Source of the DNA: Euleptes europaea
Taxonomy: Eukaryota; Chordata; Lepidosauria; Squamata; Sphaerodactylidae
DNA length: 64,000 nucleotides
Direction: 5' to 3'
Assembly: GCF_029931775.1 (NCBI RefSeq)
Contig: NC_079332.1
Span: forward strand, 1,438,501-1,502,500
In this document: in pieces, positions 10,181-22,610 of the stretch
How the letters are laid out: every line of letters starts with the position of its first letter
How positions within the stretch are numbered: the stretch's first letter is position 1
Translations under genes and position numbers: made by a program
Notes under the pieces: model-generated
What the model saw: the letters and a program-made list of their open reading frames with translations, nothing else
What the model was told of the DNA's origin: nothing
Database searches by the model: none

Positions 10181-11558
10181 GTAGTGATCCTCCTCAATCT
10201 CATCCAGCAGTGCCTCCACTGTTTTGAGCTTTTTGTCTCTTATGAACCAGCTCCACTGTGAGGGAACCTGTTTAAAGTATTGCTTCAGTCCCACCAAATA
10301 AATTCCTCAGCTCTTCAAAAGTTTTTTTTTTAACTTTACTCCCTTCTACCCATCTATTTAGGTCTCTGTCTAATCTACAGCCCAATTGGGAATAAGTCTC
10401 TCCTGGTTTTCTCTTCGTTTCGCGGAAGGGCCTTTCTTGCTTTGTTCGGCTGTGACGCCATATCTCCCTCCCGCTCTGAAGAGGAAACAATCAGAGATCT
10501 CTTCACCTATCAGCTCAGCATAAACTTCGTTCAGCCCACCACTAATGTGAGGGCGCATATATTTCATTCCCAAATAATAACATCAGCCCAAATAATGCAC
10601 TTTCCAGCCACTCTCAGTGCACCTTAACGATCGTTTGCAAGTGGATTTTGCCAGTTCACACAGTAAAATCCACCTTGGAAGTGGGTTGAAAGTGCAGTAT
10701 TTGGGCCGCATGAAAGTGCCCAAAGTCTCTACAGGTCCTTTCGAGATTCAAAAAGAACGCTTCAATAATCATCCCCTCTCTGATTTTTGGGCAATCTCTT
10801 CTACTGCATGACAGGAACATTTTCATCTCTGTGTGGAGATGGTAACTCGGCTCTTAATTGGAGCTCCCTCGTCGTTAAACCGCTTCTTATGTTCCCTGTC
10901 AGATCCCCGCTCTTCCTCTCTCTCCTGAAGTCCCCTTCCCGCCATTTCTGCTTGAATTTTGCCTAGCTGGATTTCTCTCTCTGCTTCAGTCTTAGCCTTC
11001 TCCCCTCTCCGCCTCTGTCTCAGCCATCTCTATTTTCATATTCTTCAGCTCTAATTCCTGATTTGGGTTTTCGTCCCCAGCAGAAGCCGCCTTAGGCTCT
11101 GTATCTCCTTGCCGGTCTCCTGTTTTGCGTGGACCGGGCATTTTAGTTTCCTGAGATGAAAGTTTATTTAGATGTTAAAATTATTCTGACTGGGACTCAA
11201 AAACGTGGGCATTTTCATATCACGGCGCTGCCGCCAGTTAAATGTGAGGGTCCTTCTTCCTTTTCTGAACCCTCACCAATTTTTCTGCTGTTACACACAA
11301 TAATAATAACTGAGAGGGCTTTTAATATTCTTTAAACCCCACAGTCTGTCACATTTGTGTGAGAAGAAACTTCTCTTTCTCCCCCCCCCCCCGGTGAAAT
11401 TGAGAGGCTTAGAGGCTGAAGCTAATTTTATAATAATTAATATAAATTGAGGTTTATTATTTACAGAGAGGTAGTTAGGTGGATTGTTTTTCCTCAAGAG
11501 AGGCACAGAGCTTGGTTGGTTACGAGCAGTTCAAATCTTAAATGGTTACAGGCACAGT
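10181..11558 (-). mobile_element. Fossil LTR retrotransposon, Ty3/Gypsy-like (SCAN-related gag)
   Basis: Read on the minus strand, this looks like the front part of an LTR element. An LTR-like segment with an AATAAA (about 11240-11558 or further) is followed by a short leader and a gag-like coding region. The gag-like region resembles Gmr1-type Gypsy gag, the relative of vertebrate SCAN domains; its clearest piece is around 10270-10490. No protease, reverse transcriptase or second LTR is visible. The copy is clearly broken in several places and old. A BovB LINE fragment lies at its outer edge. Confidence 0.55.
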
Positions 11559-11569
11559 ACTTAGTTCTC

Positions 11570-11777
11570 TGGAAAAGACAATCATGCTAGGAAAAGTTGA
11601 GGGCAGCAGAAAAAGAGGAAGACCCAACAAGAGATGGATGGACTCAATAAAGGAAGCCACAGCCTTCCATTTGCAAGACCTGAGCAAGGCTGTCAAAGAT
11701 AGGACGTTTTGGAGGACTTTCATTCATAGGGTCGCCATGAGTCAGAAGCGACTTGACGGCACTTAACACACACCCAC
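11570..11777 (+). mobile_element. BovB (RTE) LINE fragment, 5'-truncated
   Basis: The frame encodes a BovB-type ORF2 C-terminus (GSRKRGRPNKRWMDSIKEA and HRVAMSQKRLDGT are recognisable), then the BovB 3' end with GTCGCCATGAGTCAGAAGCG and an ACACAC tail. Perfect 11-base direct repeats ACTTAGTTCTC flank it (11559-11569 and 11778-11788), marking the insertion exactly. Confidence 0.9.
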
Positions 11778-11954
11778 ACTTAGTTCTCAGCACAGGTTCT
11801 TCAGTAAAAAGCCGTGGCCACAATCATAAGTCACGTGGGGAATGGCCCTGTGGAAGGCATCCACAGCACCAGTGCCAGGGCGGGGGGAAAGAAAGTCAAC
11901 ACACTCATACCTTGGGCCATCCAATACACTGGGGGTTGGGGTTGGCCAGGATGT

Positions 11955-12040
11955 CAAAAGGAAGTATTTCTCCCAGCAACACATAATGAGCCTGTGGAAC
12001 TCATTTCCACAGGATGTTGCAATGACCGCCGGCACATAGA
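11955..12040 (+). mobile_element. Old CR1-type LINE 3' UTR fragment
   Basis: GGAAGTATTTCTCCCAGCAA and TGTGGAACTCATTTCCACAG match the older CR1 subfamily seen at 51803-52466, in the opposite orientation. Confidence 0.6.
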
Positions 12041-14154
12041 AGGCCCTTTCCTTACCCCACGGGGTCAATTCTTGCCACATGTTCAGTGGTCCTTTGCATT
12101 TCTCGTCTCCTGCCTGTCACTCAGAGCTTGTGCAGCTCAATGGGCTGGCTCCACACACCCTGGGAGCTGCCAAGATGGGTCCCCGATGGAGCGTGACCGC
12201 TTGTACCTCCTGATCACTCCCGGAAAGGATGGGAGGTCTGAATGCCTTCATCTTCATCTGCCCCTGGAAGAAGGCTTGGGCTGATGCAGGCGGCGGGGCA
12301 CAGAGCTGCCCAGGACTGGGGCTCAGAGCCCACTCCTTCCTGCTGGCTCCCAGCCTGGCCAAGGAGGGCCACCCGGCCCCGGAGAGCCATACAGCCACCG
12401 GGCAGCTGGTGATTTTGCCTCCTGGTGCCCCGGACTCCTTGAATCACCCATCGATCTCTGCAGCCAGCCGCTGCAGTGCCTCTTAAGGGTGGCCGTTTGC
12501 CGCTCGCATCTAAATCACCCTGGAGAGGCAGCAACGGCGGCTGCTTTCAGCTGCAAAAGGCCCTTTTCCCCCAGCGCAAGGCGGTCTGTGCTGGGAGGGA
12601 GGCCCAGGGGAGCCTCCTTTGGGCAGGCAGCTGAAGTGGAAGGACTGCGGAGCCACTGGAGGAGAAAGAGAGGGTGGCTGTGGGGGTCACTGGCCTCCCC
12701 CACCCGAGGCTGAGGGAGCTGCAGGGCAGCAGTATGGCCAAGGACCGCTTAGCGTCTGGTGCCACCGCTGCTGGCCCTGGGGGTCTGGAGATTATTGCCC
12801 CTGTTACAGTCCTAGAGGGGAGGGGGGCTATGCTAGAGACACCTCAGGAGTAAGTGGCAGAGGGAAGGATTTGCCCCCTAGTTTCTCCCAAGGTAGCTCA
12901 GCTGGAGGCCGGGTCAGATCAGGCCACAAGATAAGCCCCAGGCCTCTCCCTTGAGGCTAAGGGGGGCCTCTCCGAGGCCAGGACCGGGTGTGTGTGTCAG
13001 GGGATCAAGGAAGAGGTGGTCCAGGCCAGTTCAGTTTTTTCTCTCCCCCCACCCTTTATTGGAGCTGGCCAGGGCTAAGGGCCAAAACCCTCGCCTTGAG
13101 TCCCAGCTTGGACATGTGCCACCTAGGGCCCCAAAGCTCCCCAAATGTCAGTCCATAGAGTGTGTGTATTTGGGGGGGGGGTACCCTGCTAGGAATCTCA
13201 CAGAGCTGACTGTGCATTTTTAGCCAGCCTCCCATGGGGGGGCTGGGGCCACCCCAGTGAGTTTGCTCGCTCCTTCTCTCTCCTGTGTAATTCCCAAATG
13301 GAAAAAGATCTGCAGGAAATGGGCTGACAAGGGCAGGCTGACCCTGGACCCCCCCACCCCGCTAGCCACTACTGCACCTCACTGGCACTCCCCCTCAAGC
13401 GGACCCTGCCCTGGCTTGCCAGGCTGGCTGAGAGAACGCAGCACAGAAGTGTTTGTGCGTGTGTGGGGGGGGGGGACGACAATTTCAGTGTGTGCCAGCC
13501 AGACTGGAGCTTCTGCTCAGCCACCCACAGCGAGAGGCAAAACCCAGGCACAGCATTTGGATATCCATTGCAAAGGAGCTCTGAGGTCACGGTCAAGACT
13601 AGCCAAAATGGTGCGCAAAACCAGAGCAGAAAAGCAGAGCCAGAAGAATAGGGGGGAATCAGATAACAGAAAAGGTCTTTTCAAAGGGACGTTGAACCCC
13701 GACCCGACCCCTGGAGAGAGCGAGAGCCCCCCCCTCTTCATCCTGGCCCCTTTCATCTCTTCTTCTTCTGAGCTTGTCTTGAGACTGCAGAACAATTGGC
13801 TGGGGGAAGGGAGAACTGAGGGTCAAAGCAAGACATGACAGGACTGGAACTTGGGATGTGCAATTTGGCCCTCTGAACTGCAGTGGAGGCAGGATGCGCT
13901 GCTCTGATGCTGAGACCCTTGGCCTTTAATCCCTGGTCCAGCTCAGTCAGAGGCCTCATCCTGCCTGCCGCTCACACCCTCGTGTGCTCCAGGAGGGTGT
14001 TGCCCAAAGATGTGCACAAGCTAAACCTGCAGCTGGGAGCTTCCTGGTTCAATCCCAGAGTTCCCAGCAGCTGAAGCAGTGATGCAGAGAGGAGGCTTAC
14101 CTGGAAGTAAGACCCACTGAGCTCCGGAATAAAGAGGCGTGGGCTGCCCCACGC
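12041..14154. other. Intergenic sequence, no gene seen
   Basis: GC-rich sequence with G runs near 13170 and 13465. Open frames are short and lack domain features. Confidence 0.5.
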
Positions 14155-14480
14155 AGAACAATCGGATCATGAATACAAATGAATCCCACCTTTATTTCAC
14201 ACCGGCCAAGCCCCAGTGGCTGTGCATGTGAGATCCCAACAGGATTCTTCTGAAGCATTAAATTAGCCTGTTCTTGCCTATTGTTTTTCTCAAATTAGCT
14301 ATTGATTTATACATGGAACCTCAATTATTCTCTTAGGCACTTAGGAATCCAGCTAAGTAGCTTCTTTGAGGGTTCCCCCCCTTCTTTTCCTAAAGGCTGA
14401 CATTCCACTAACAAGTTGGGAGCGCCTACAGTTCAGTCAATGAACTCAGAGCTTGGCAGGCCATTTCCCCCCGCCCTTCA
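14155..14480. other. AT-rich conserved-looking noncoding island
   Basis: AT-rich block with AAATTAGC and CATTAAATTAG words, no repeat signature and no ORF. It is preceded by a short fragment (about 14105-14140) of a repeat ending GAAGTAAGACCCACTGAGC. Conservation is inferred. Confidence 0.35.
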
Positions 14481-14828
14481 AATTCTACTGAATTCCTTAC
14501 AAATTAGTTTCTGGAGGCGACACTCAGAAGCCTTTAGAGATGTGAACACACACATACACCCCCATTAGGAGGAAGCCCTGCAATCGGGTCCTGCACCAGT
14601 CGGAGCATCCACACAACCACAGACATGCAAACAGCACTGGGGTGGGCCAAATCCTTCATACGCCTAGAGCAAGATGGTCTACTTCGACTGCAGAAGTCTG
14701 TTCCAGTCTTGCTGCCTGAGACCCTCTGGGGATGACAAGGTTTGCAGCCCAGGTTTGCATACACAGGCAGCTGCGTTCAGGCCCATCTTCCGTGGAGGCC
14801 CACACAGCCTGCTCTGACTGACATATGT

Positions 14829-14882
14829 CAGGGGTTGAGCCTGGGACCTTCAGCATGCAAAGCAGAGGCTCTGCCAAGGGCA
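14829..14882 (-). mobile_element. SINE family A head fragment
   Basis: The reverse complement of GAGCCTGGGACCTTCAGCAT and the following bases matches the B-box side of the family-A SINE head. Confidence 0.5.
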
Positions 14883-15289
14883 GCCCTGCAATAATCCAGC
14901 ATGGTGACAAAGGTTCTCCAGAGGGTGTTGCCCTGAATTCTTCCCAACAGGACAGCCACCGGGTCAGCAGTGGGGCCAGGAGCCAGCCAAGGTGGCCAGC
15001 CTGGATGACTCAGAGAAGAGGGCAGGAGACCTTTCCCTGCTCTCCTGAACTGCTGCTCCTCATGGGCTCTCTGCAGTTTTCCTCCCCACTCCCTGCAAGG
15101 CCCCCAGGCAGCAAAAGGAAGGGGAGGCAGGAGAGAGTTGAAGGCTCTGGTGTGTGAGACAGAGCTCCCTGTCCTCTGACAAGATCTCCCTGTACCAGAC
15201 CCCCGCCCCTCCTTCCGAGGAGCAGTTGCTGATCTCCCGCCCACCCCATCTGCAGCCATTTCTCGGTGCTTAGTCATGCCTCTGTCTGA

Positions 15290-15665
15290 GAGCCATGCAC
15301 TCATTAAGCCCTAATTCCTAAAACAAAAAAGCAAAAGTATGCCATAAAAGAGGTGATTAAACCCTGACTACCTATGCAGCGTGTGTGCATGCCCCCTCCC
15401 CACCCAGCTGCCCTGCTGTTTAATAAGAGGCCTGGGAAGCCCCCCCCCCCCCGCCTCCTTCGGCAGCCGAGTCCCCAAAGGGCTCACCTCGCCCTCTGCT
15501 TGGCTGGGTTCTTTTCTTTCCCTGCTCCCGCCCCTGGGTGGGAGAGGCGGTAAATGTTTGTGTGCGAGCCACATGTCAGGAGAAATGCATTTCTAAGCAG
15601 AGAGAAAAATGCCACTTGACAGGTGCCCTGAGACGTGCAGCGCAGCCGAGCCTTAATGCGCTCCT
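15290..15665. other. Conserved-looking noncoding islands
   Basis: AT-rich blocks at 15295-15370 (GCACTCATTAAGCCCTAATT) and 15545-15665 in otherwise GC-rich sequence, without repeat or coding signs. Confidence 0.3.
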
Positions 15666-16337
15666 AGCCCGGGGAGCCGAGCACAGCCCTGTACTGGGAG
15701 CCAATGAGGACGAGCAAGCAGAGGTCATTCGCCCCCCTGGCTGCCTGCCCACCCTTCAGCTCCAGCTGCACTCTGCCTGGCAAAGGGAGCTTCGATGCCC
15801 CAAAGCTCCCACCCTGAAAACCTAGCTGGTCTCTGAGGGGCTCCTGGACTCCAATTTTGGGATCCCTGCCAGGCAGGCATGGAGCCAGTCTTGTGGATTT
15901 GGGGAGGTTGAACATGGGGCCTGAGAAGGATTTCCCTACTACCTGCAGAGCACCAGAGCTTGTCTTCAGAAGCAATCCTAGCGTTGGGGCCCACACCCAA
16001 GGCGCTGCATCAGGGAAAGGATGGGATGGCAAAGTGGGCCTGAAGGGGTGCTAAAAAGAAGGCAACCTTTTGCGCAGCAGGGGGCTCAAGGAAGAGACGG
16101 GGTAAACCACTGAGGAGCCAGAATATCCTCCACCTCCATCAAGCAAGGTGTCCTAGAAGCCCCCTCCTTATTGACTGGGCTGCTGCCCCAAGGGAATGGC
16201 CACATACAGCTGGCTCCCAGGCATGGCTCGCCAAAGTCTCTGGTGCCCTCGGGACGAGGCGTGTGGTATCTTGGGCAGGGCCCTTGTCCAGGGTCCTGAA
16301 GATCAGCCACCCTTCCAGGGCTCCTCGACAGCTTACT

Positions 16338-16358
16338 TTCAGCACCAGGGGCAGCGCC
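16338..16358 (+). promoter_or_regulatory. Near-consensus RE1/NRSE (REST binding site)
   Basis: The 21 bases read TTCAGCACCA then GGGGCAGCGCC. They match the canonical RE1 at 19 of 21 positions, with both half-sites correctly spaced. The differences are at positions 11 (tolerant) and 14 (A to G). The nearest neuron-enriched gene is HS3ST2, ending about 7.9 kb to the left. Binding is inferred. Confidence 0.6.
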
Positions 16359-16769
16359 CACAGCAGCCGCTCTAGACATCCCAGCTTCGCTCCTCCCGTT
16401 TCCAACCCACCCCCGGTGTGAAAATGGGGCCTGGTCTTTGTTGCACAGCGAGTTTCCAAGCACCCACCACAGCCCACCAGAGAGCGGCTGAAGCCCGAAG
16501 TGTCTTCCAGGGGAGAGGGTACCTCCCTGCGAGGTGGGCTTGGCCCAAAGCACGCTGGGGTGCCACAGCTTAAGGGGCTTCCAAAGGAAACCCTGGCGGC
16601 CTCCAGTCATTTTGGATGGTTGTGTGCAAAGGGGCTGGTCCAAGCGAGGTGGTTGACCTCTTTGGGGATTGAAGCCCATTTCTGTTTCCCTGGAAAAGGG
16701 AGAAATGGCGCCCTGCTTGCGTGGAGGCACCTCTAACGGGAGTCCTTGCTGCTGCGTGGAGTGTCAGTC

Positions 16770-17300
16770 AGGCAGAGAGATTTTTACTGTGGCTTGAAAA
16801 GCCGTTGCTGAGCCCTTGTTAGTGAGAAATTTTGAAAGCAGCTAATGGCTGACACGGTGCCGTGATCTATAATTCATAGCAGAGAACTGCAAGCGTTCCT
16901 GCAGGTTTTGTGCCTAATTTATCATTTTGGAGGGGAAAGGAAGATAGAGCAATGGCCCCTTCTCTCTCTGGACGGCAGGATTCATCAAATTATAAACTAT
17001 CTCTCTCACACACACTCTCTTAAACTGGGGGTGCACAAAAGGAGTCTGCTCGAGCCAAGATTTGGGCGATACAAAATTTTCAAGCCGGGTAGAGCTGTGA
17101 AGGGGTTGAATGAGCTGAGAAGTGAAGCACAGTTTGCCAGAAAGTGTATCGCAGAGCTGGAATTTCTGTTTCTTCAAGGGTTTTTTTCTTAGACAAAGGT
17201 GCCAAAGGGATCGCTGAGATTCTGTGCAGACTTCTGCCTCTGCCTCCCTTTCTGGCTAAGCTGACGATGCAGAACACAGAGAAAATTTGAGTTTCCTAAT
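16770..17300. other. Conserved-looking noncoding block
   Basis: About 500 bases of balanced, AT-leaning sequence with TGCCTAATTTATCATTTTGG and ATTATAAACTAT words. No repeat signature; the short ORFs have no family resemblance. A candidate enhancer by composition only. Confidence 0.35.
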
Positions 17301-20300
17301 GATGCCATTAAAGGCTGGACAAGCCACAAGACGTAAGGCGCAGTCGGCTTCCACCAATGTGCTTGAATAGAAACACTTTTGTTGGAAGGAGCCGATGGGC
17401 TTCCTACAGGAAGGCCAGCCCTAAGGGAAGAGCCGTGGCCAGCGGGAGGGGGAGATTTATACCCACCCCATACAGCCAAAGAAAGAGAGACACCCCTTCT
17501 TCCTGCCTGGGAAACTGGGTGAAGAGTGGCTGTTTCCCTCTCAGGTAGCAGGAGGGTGATAGGCACAGCCTGCAGTCCTGGCAGGGATGCTGGCATTTCC
17601 TTGCAGAAGCAGGCAGCGTTAACTCCAGATGTCTGTTCCAGCAAACTGTACGAGGCAGCCGGGCTCTCCTTGAAAACCCTACCAGGAGAAAGCATATAGC
17701 TTGCCTTGGTTCCATGCCATCCTCCCAGGGAGGCCAGGGCTGACTTCTCCTTCGCAGCTCCTGCCTCCAGAGGTTCTGCTGATAATTCATGGAAGTTTGG
17801 CTCCTCGGGGAAAAACAACAACCGGAAGACCTGGAATTAGGGGGTCATGCTAGCAGCTGCCCTGGGCCAGAGTGCGACCGATTAAAGTTTCCCACTGCAC
17901 TTAATTGAAGCAACTAAGGCAGCAGTTTCTTTAGCCCTTTAACACGGCCCTCAACACCCCTTCGGGCATCTCTTCTCCTTTGTTGGCACCAGAGCCCAGC
18001 CACCAAGAAGTGGCTGCTACCTTTGCCAAAGGCTGGATGAAGGGCTTGCCAGCATGTGCCTGACGGCTTCTGTGCTCCAAAGCACCAGCATAGCATGGCT
18101 TCCATTATGGGGCACACTCAGTCCACCCTGTGGTACAGTCCTTAGAGGTGCTTCAGTTCCTCTGCTGAGGGAAGGTGTTTCACAGGCATGCCTTTGCAAC
18201 TTCTGCACAGGGAAGGGGGCCCATGCACGCAGCACCAGACACACGCACACAATGCAGACCTCCTTTCCGAGCTCAGAACATAACACTATCCCACCGCCCC
18301 CTTAGTTTCCCAAAAGGCATTCATTCATTCATTCCTTCAGCACACTCCCACGTTCACACAGGGCAACCTGCTGGCGGAGAAGTCAGACCAACCTTTAAAG
18401 CAAGACTGAGCTCTGAAGGAAGAGTCCCCTTCCCTCCACCAGATGCCTGCAGTCTCTGCTCTTCTGAGAAACAAGAGGCAACCATGTCAGCCTCCTTGGT
18501 ACGTCGCCCGTCCATCCTAAGAACCTAGTCCCTTTCCAAACGGCAGGAAAGGCCTTCCGGGATCTACTCTGTAAGCTTCCCTGCCCTCCGGATAGGGAGA
18601 AAGGGCTTCATTCCTAAGCCTTCCACCACCCTCCACCCCTCTTATTGCCACCAGGTCCATGAGGGTGAAGTAAACAAAACCACAACCGGGAACTTCTTCG
18701 TATGAAGGGGTTTCTTTATATTCTGCCATTGTCACAGACTCAATGCTGATTATGAAATAAAAGCAACGGTGATATTCTTGGGGGGGGGTCATTCAATCTC
18801 TAGTGAAGGGGCTGGCCTTGGCGATCCTCACCTCATAACTGCCATAGCGTGGAAATTGTGAAGGCTTTCCGGCCGGCTTCACGGCTTTGCCGGTGGCCAC
18901 CAGTGAACCTGCGAGAACACCGGATCCCCAGAAAAGCAGAAGGGAGGGGGAAAGAGAGCACCCCAGCAGGTGTGGGGTAAGGTGAAAGATGCTCGTGAGA
19001 TCCGTGTCTCTGAGATGAACCAGATTTAAGGTGTCCTAGAGGCCCTGTGGAGCCGAAAACGCCCCGTGCGGAAGCCCTGGCTGGACTTTTCATGACGCTT
19101 AAAAGGTTACCTTCAATACCAACTCAACTCTGAATGTTCTCCTTCCCCCACCTCCACCAGGTGCCTTTTTTTACATTTTAATGGTCTCTTCATCTCTGCT
19201 GAAAAACGGAACAATCACGTCCATTTGGAGCACAGGAGGAAAGCGGAGAGAAGAAAGAGGCCAGCGGTGCCCTTCATGTCAAGGCTGCCACGGGCCACCC
19301 GCAGCATGGCAAGCTCTTTTCTTTCAAAAATCCAGGAGGAAAAGTTTCCTCACACATCCCCCACACTGTCTCCTTGAAGAGAAGGGAGGGGGCGGGGCCT
19401 TGGGTGGAGGGAGGGGGCAGCCAACCCTCCTCTGCTCTTGGGATCTCACGGGCATCTGAGAGGGCTGGAAGGAGAGCTGGCTCCCTTCCCAGGACACAGA
19501 CGCCAGCCCATTAAGAGCCTCAGCTAAGAGCCTTCCTGCACAAGCTGCGGGAGTCTGGAAGGCCTGGCCAGGAAGCTGTGCAAAGCCCCCCCTGCCCCCC
19601 GCTGCCGCCCTTGGGCTGGATTTAGCCCTCGCCACAGAGAGACGTTTATAGCGCACATGACACCCTCAGCACCGCCATTAATGGGCCCAGAAATCGATAG
19701 GAAGCAGAACCCTGTGGCAGTAAAGACAAGCAAATGGTTCAGAGCCAGAGAGAGAGGGAGGGAGAAAGAGAGACTGGGACTCTTCCAGCGGCAAGAAATG
19801 GGCCTTGCAGTATCCCTCACCATCCCCAGGACTCAAGCGCAGCTCCTTCAAAGTCTGGCTGAGCCAACTGTCTGTCTGCGTGAAGGCCAGGCGCTGTCTC
19901 CCAGGGAGCCTCATATGCTGCAGGGAGCCCCATGCAGAGAAACCCCCACTGAGCTTCCCAGGCATTCCCTGGAACGACAACCACAACCCACTGGCTTAGA
20001 GCGGGAGGCAGGACATCGATACACACCGCCCAACACTTATTTATTGGGCTGCTCTTGCCGCTCTCTGGGAGGGCGTGCAGCCCCGAAGCAACCCCTCCCC
20101 TACAAACACACAGGAGGGCTGGCAGGTCTGCTCGGAGGCACTCTGATTTCCAAGACAACCCCCGCCCCCAGACTAGAAAGGCCTTTCACGTTTTTTAAAA
20201 AGCTTGTTTCTAGTTGTAGCTGAATTGTGTTGCCTGGCACAGCAGAGGTGCCCCCTCTGGTTGCAACAGCACGTCCTGGACCCACGTCAGGGATCAGGGC

Positions 20301-20374
20301 ACCTTCTCACCCCCACACACACCAATTGCTAGACCTGTAATTGGTAAGGAAGCGCCCCGTGCCCCAATCCTTAA
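17301..20374. other. Intergenic sequence, no gene seen
   Basis: A short CATT repeat lies near 18320. A small AT-leaning patch at 17875-17925 has ACTTAATTGAAGC. Nothing else recognised. Confidence 0.45.
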
Positions 20375-20890
20375 CCTGAGAGATTCACATACATTGTCTG
20401 AGAGGACGTTTTATCACCAGCAGGTTTGTGAAACAAAGCGCAGGGTGGGTTTATTACTCAGCAAGTAACTGCGCAAAGTAAGTGCCGACTTCTTTTGATC
20501 ACTGGGGAAGGTGTGGAATATAAGCAAAAATATTAAAAATAAAAGAGTCAATTCTACTTTAATTGACCTTTGATGCTCAGCTTAATCCTCCCCCCCCCCT
20601 CAAATGCAGTCACTTCAGCCTTTAATTTCTTCTAGCCGAGCGGCTGTGTTGGGTGATTCATTCTGTCCCGAGGCAAAGCACACTCTGTAATTGCTTTTTA
20701 ACTTCCTGGAATGTCAGAGCGAGGATTGAAATTTTGAGTATCGTTCCCCCCCCCCAACACACACACGCACCCCACACACAAATTCAACACTAGCTTTAAT
20801 AACAACATCGCAGAACGAGAGGCAGATTTACGGCCCTAGAAAAATGTAATCAAATTTCCAGGCGGAAAGCAATAAGTCCAAATGCTGGTT
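20375..20890. other. Conserved-looking noncoding block
   Basis: The strongest such block in the intergenic interval: about 500 AT-rich bases with TTTAATTGACCTTTGATG (a homeodomain-like word next to a TCF/LEF-like CTTTGATG), CTGTAATTGC and AATGTAATCAAATTTCC. Poly-C and CA runs interrupt it near 20590 and 20750. No repeat or ORF. Confidence 0.4.
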
Positions 20891-22289
20891 TTCATTTGGA
20901 AGCTGGTTGGATCAATGTGGCTTCACCTGCACAGCCCCCAAAATCACTTCTTCCCTTTCCTGTCACCCCAGCTGGGGCGGAGGCAGAGAGACAAGTGCTT
21001 CTGCAGCCCCAACAGGGCACTGCTGGAAACTTGGGGCTGGGGGGTGAGCTTCTCTCTCCCCCCGTGAACAGCTCTAGCTTGCCCTGGACAAGCTGGGCAC
21101 AAACCAGGAGGCCTGTGCAGACCCACAGGAGGAGAAAAAACACCTGTTGGGAGGCTGACAGTCCTGGGGAAGCGGGCACCAGTATCCCTGGCTCCAGCCC
21201 GAGAGGACGGTGTCCCCCCCAACCTGCACGGACTCTGCCAAGAGGAAGGAGCACCCTCCTTCCCCCAGATGGTTCTGGATCTGCCTGGGAGGGTTAGGCC
21301 TTTGCCCAAAAAGAACCTCGCTTGCTCCTGGCAATAAGTCACGAGCAAGCAGCGGCTCCCAGCGCCAGCCTTAATAGATAATCCATACCCTTGAAGGAAA
21401 GTGTGTCAAGAGCTCATTACCAGAGATAAATCATCGAGGAAATATCAAACTCCTCCAAGATGGCCGCCCAGGGCCCAGGACAGCTTCAGAGAGCAGAGGC
21501 TCTTGCTAATGGCAGGCGGAACGGTACTTCGCCACTGCTGGAGCAGAGTCGTCAAGCCCAGCTTGATTTGCAAGGCCTGGCGCCAACTCTGCCCTGGAAA
21601 AGCTGACCTCCCCTGCAGAAAAAAGCAAGCATCTGCAGTCCCTAAGGAATTGGGGAAGGGGAGAGTGGAGAGAATTCCTTGCAGAGACAATACGAAGGAG
21701 AAGAGGAGGAGAGGGGCCAGCTGAGCCCCTCCATCCCACGCAGGAGAGAACGTCCCTGGAAACCTCCATCCCCATCACTCCAAAGGATGGTGCCCATGAC
21801 CCCCTCCCCCCTTGGAAAGGCCCCAGGTCTCATTCCTGCCGGGAGAGGTCAGGCAGGCAGCAAAACCAACACAACATTTCGCACACAGCTCGATTTGGAA
21901 TTGTCCATATTTTCAATTCCATGGACAGCAGACACAAACCCACCTGAACCGGGCTTTGGGGCTCCACCCCTCTTCAACAGCTGGAGGGGCATCCCATCAC
22001 CCACCCCACTCCAAGCCCCATCATACATGGCTGGGGCCGCATGGCCAGAACCGCTCTACGGTCTCCCGGCTCAGTCACTCAGGCTCTTTTTTGCACCAGT
22101 AGCATGTTTTGGGGAGTGAGAAGGGGAACCTGCCTCGTGATTCTTGGTGGAGACATTGACTGTTGCTCAGAGCCAAAGAGCCACCCTTGACCCAAACCAC
22201 ACCTGGGCAGAGGTGAGTGCTGGCAAGCAAGGGGGAAGAGAGTGGTGGGCCTCTTGGCCTGTGCCTTGCCTCTTTTTAGCCCTGACCTG
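20891..22289. other. Intergenic sequence, no gene seen
   Basis: GC-rich, without recognised repeats or coding structure. Confidence 0.45.
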
Positions 22290-22391
22290 GATGACCCTGG
22301 GGAGCTGCTGCCGGTCTGAGTAGACAATACTGACTAAGATGAACCAAGGGTCTGATTCAGTATAAGGCAGCTTCATGTGTTCATGTGTTCA
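22290..22391 (+). mobile_element. SINE family A, 3' half
   Basis: Matches the family-A 3' part through CAGTATAAGGCAGCTTCATG, with a duplicated terminal ATGTGTTC. Confidence 0.85.
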
Positions 22392-22399
22392 ACAGCACC

Positions 22400-22610
22400 T
22401 TTTTATCCTGCCTTTCCAAGGAGCTCAAAGCAGCACACGTCATTCTGTGATCCTTATTGTAGCCTCACAATACCCCTGAGAAAAGGTGGGCTAGGCTGAG
22501 AAAGATAAGAGAAACTGGCCCAGGTCAACTGGTGAGCTTAATAGCAGGGAGCAGATCTCCGAGATCCTAGTGCATTCTAACCAGTATGCTACCCTGGTTC
22601 CTAAGACGAG
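22400..22610 (-). mobile_element. tRNA-derived SINE, family C, decayed
   Basis: On the minus strand the tRNA-like head lies near 22610 and the tail (GAGCTCCTTGGAAAGGCAGG) near 22430. The middle retains the ggcccaggtcaactggtgag core shared with families B and C. Confidence 0.6.

Noticed and set aside
16060-16090. GCAGCAGGGGGCTC as a third CTCF site
   Set aside because: Mismatches the core at the first base and at both trailing positions.
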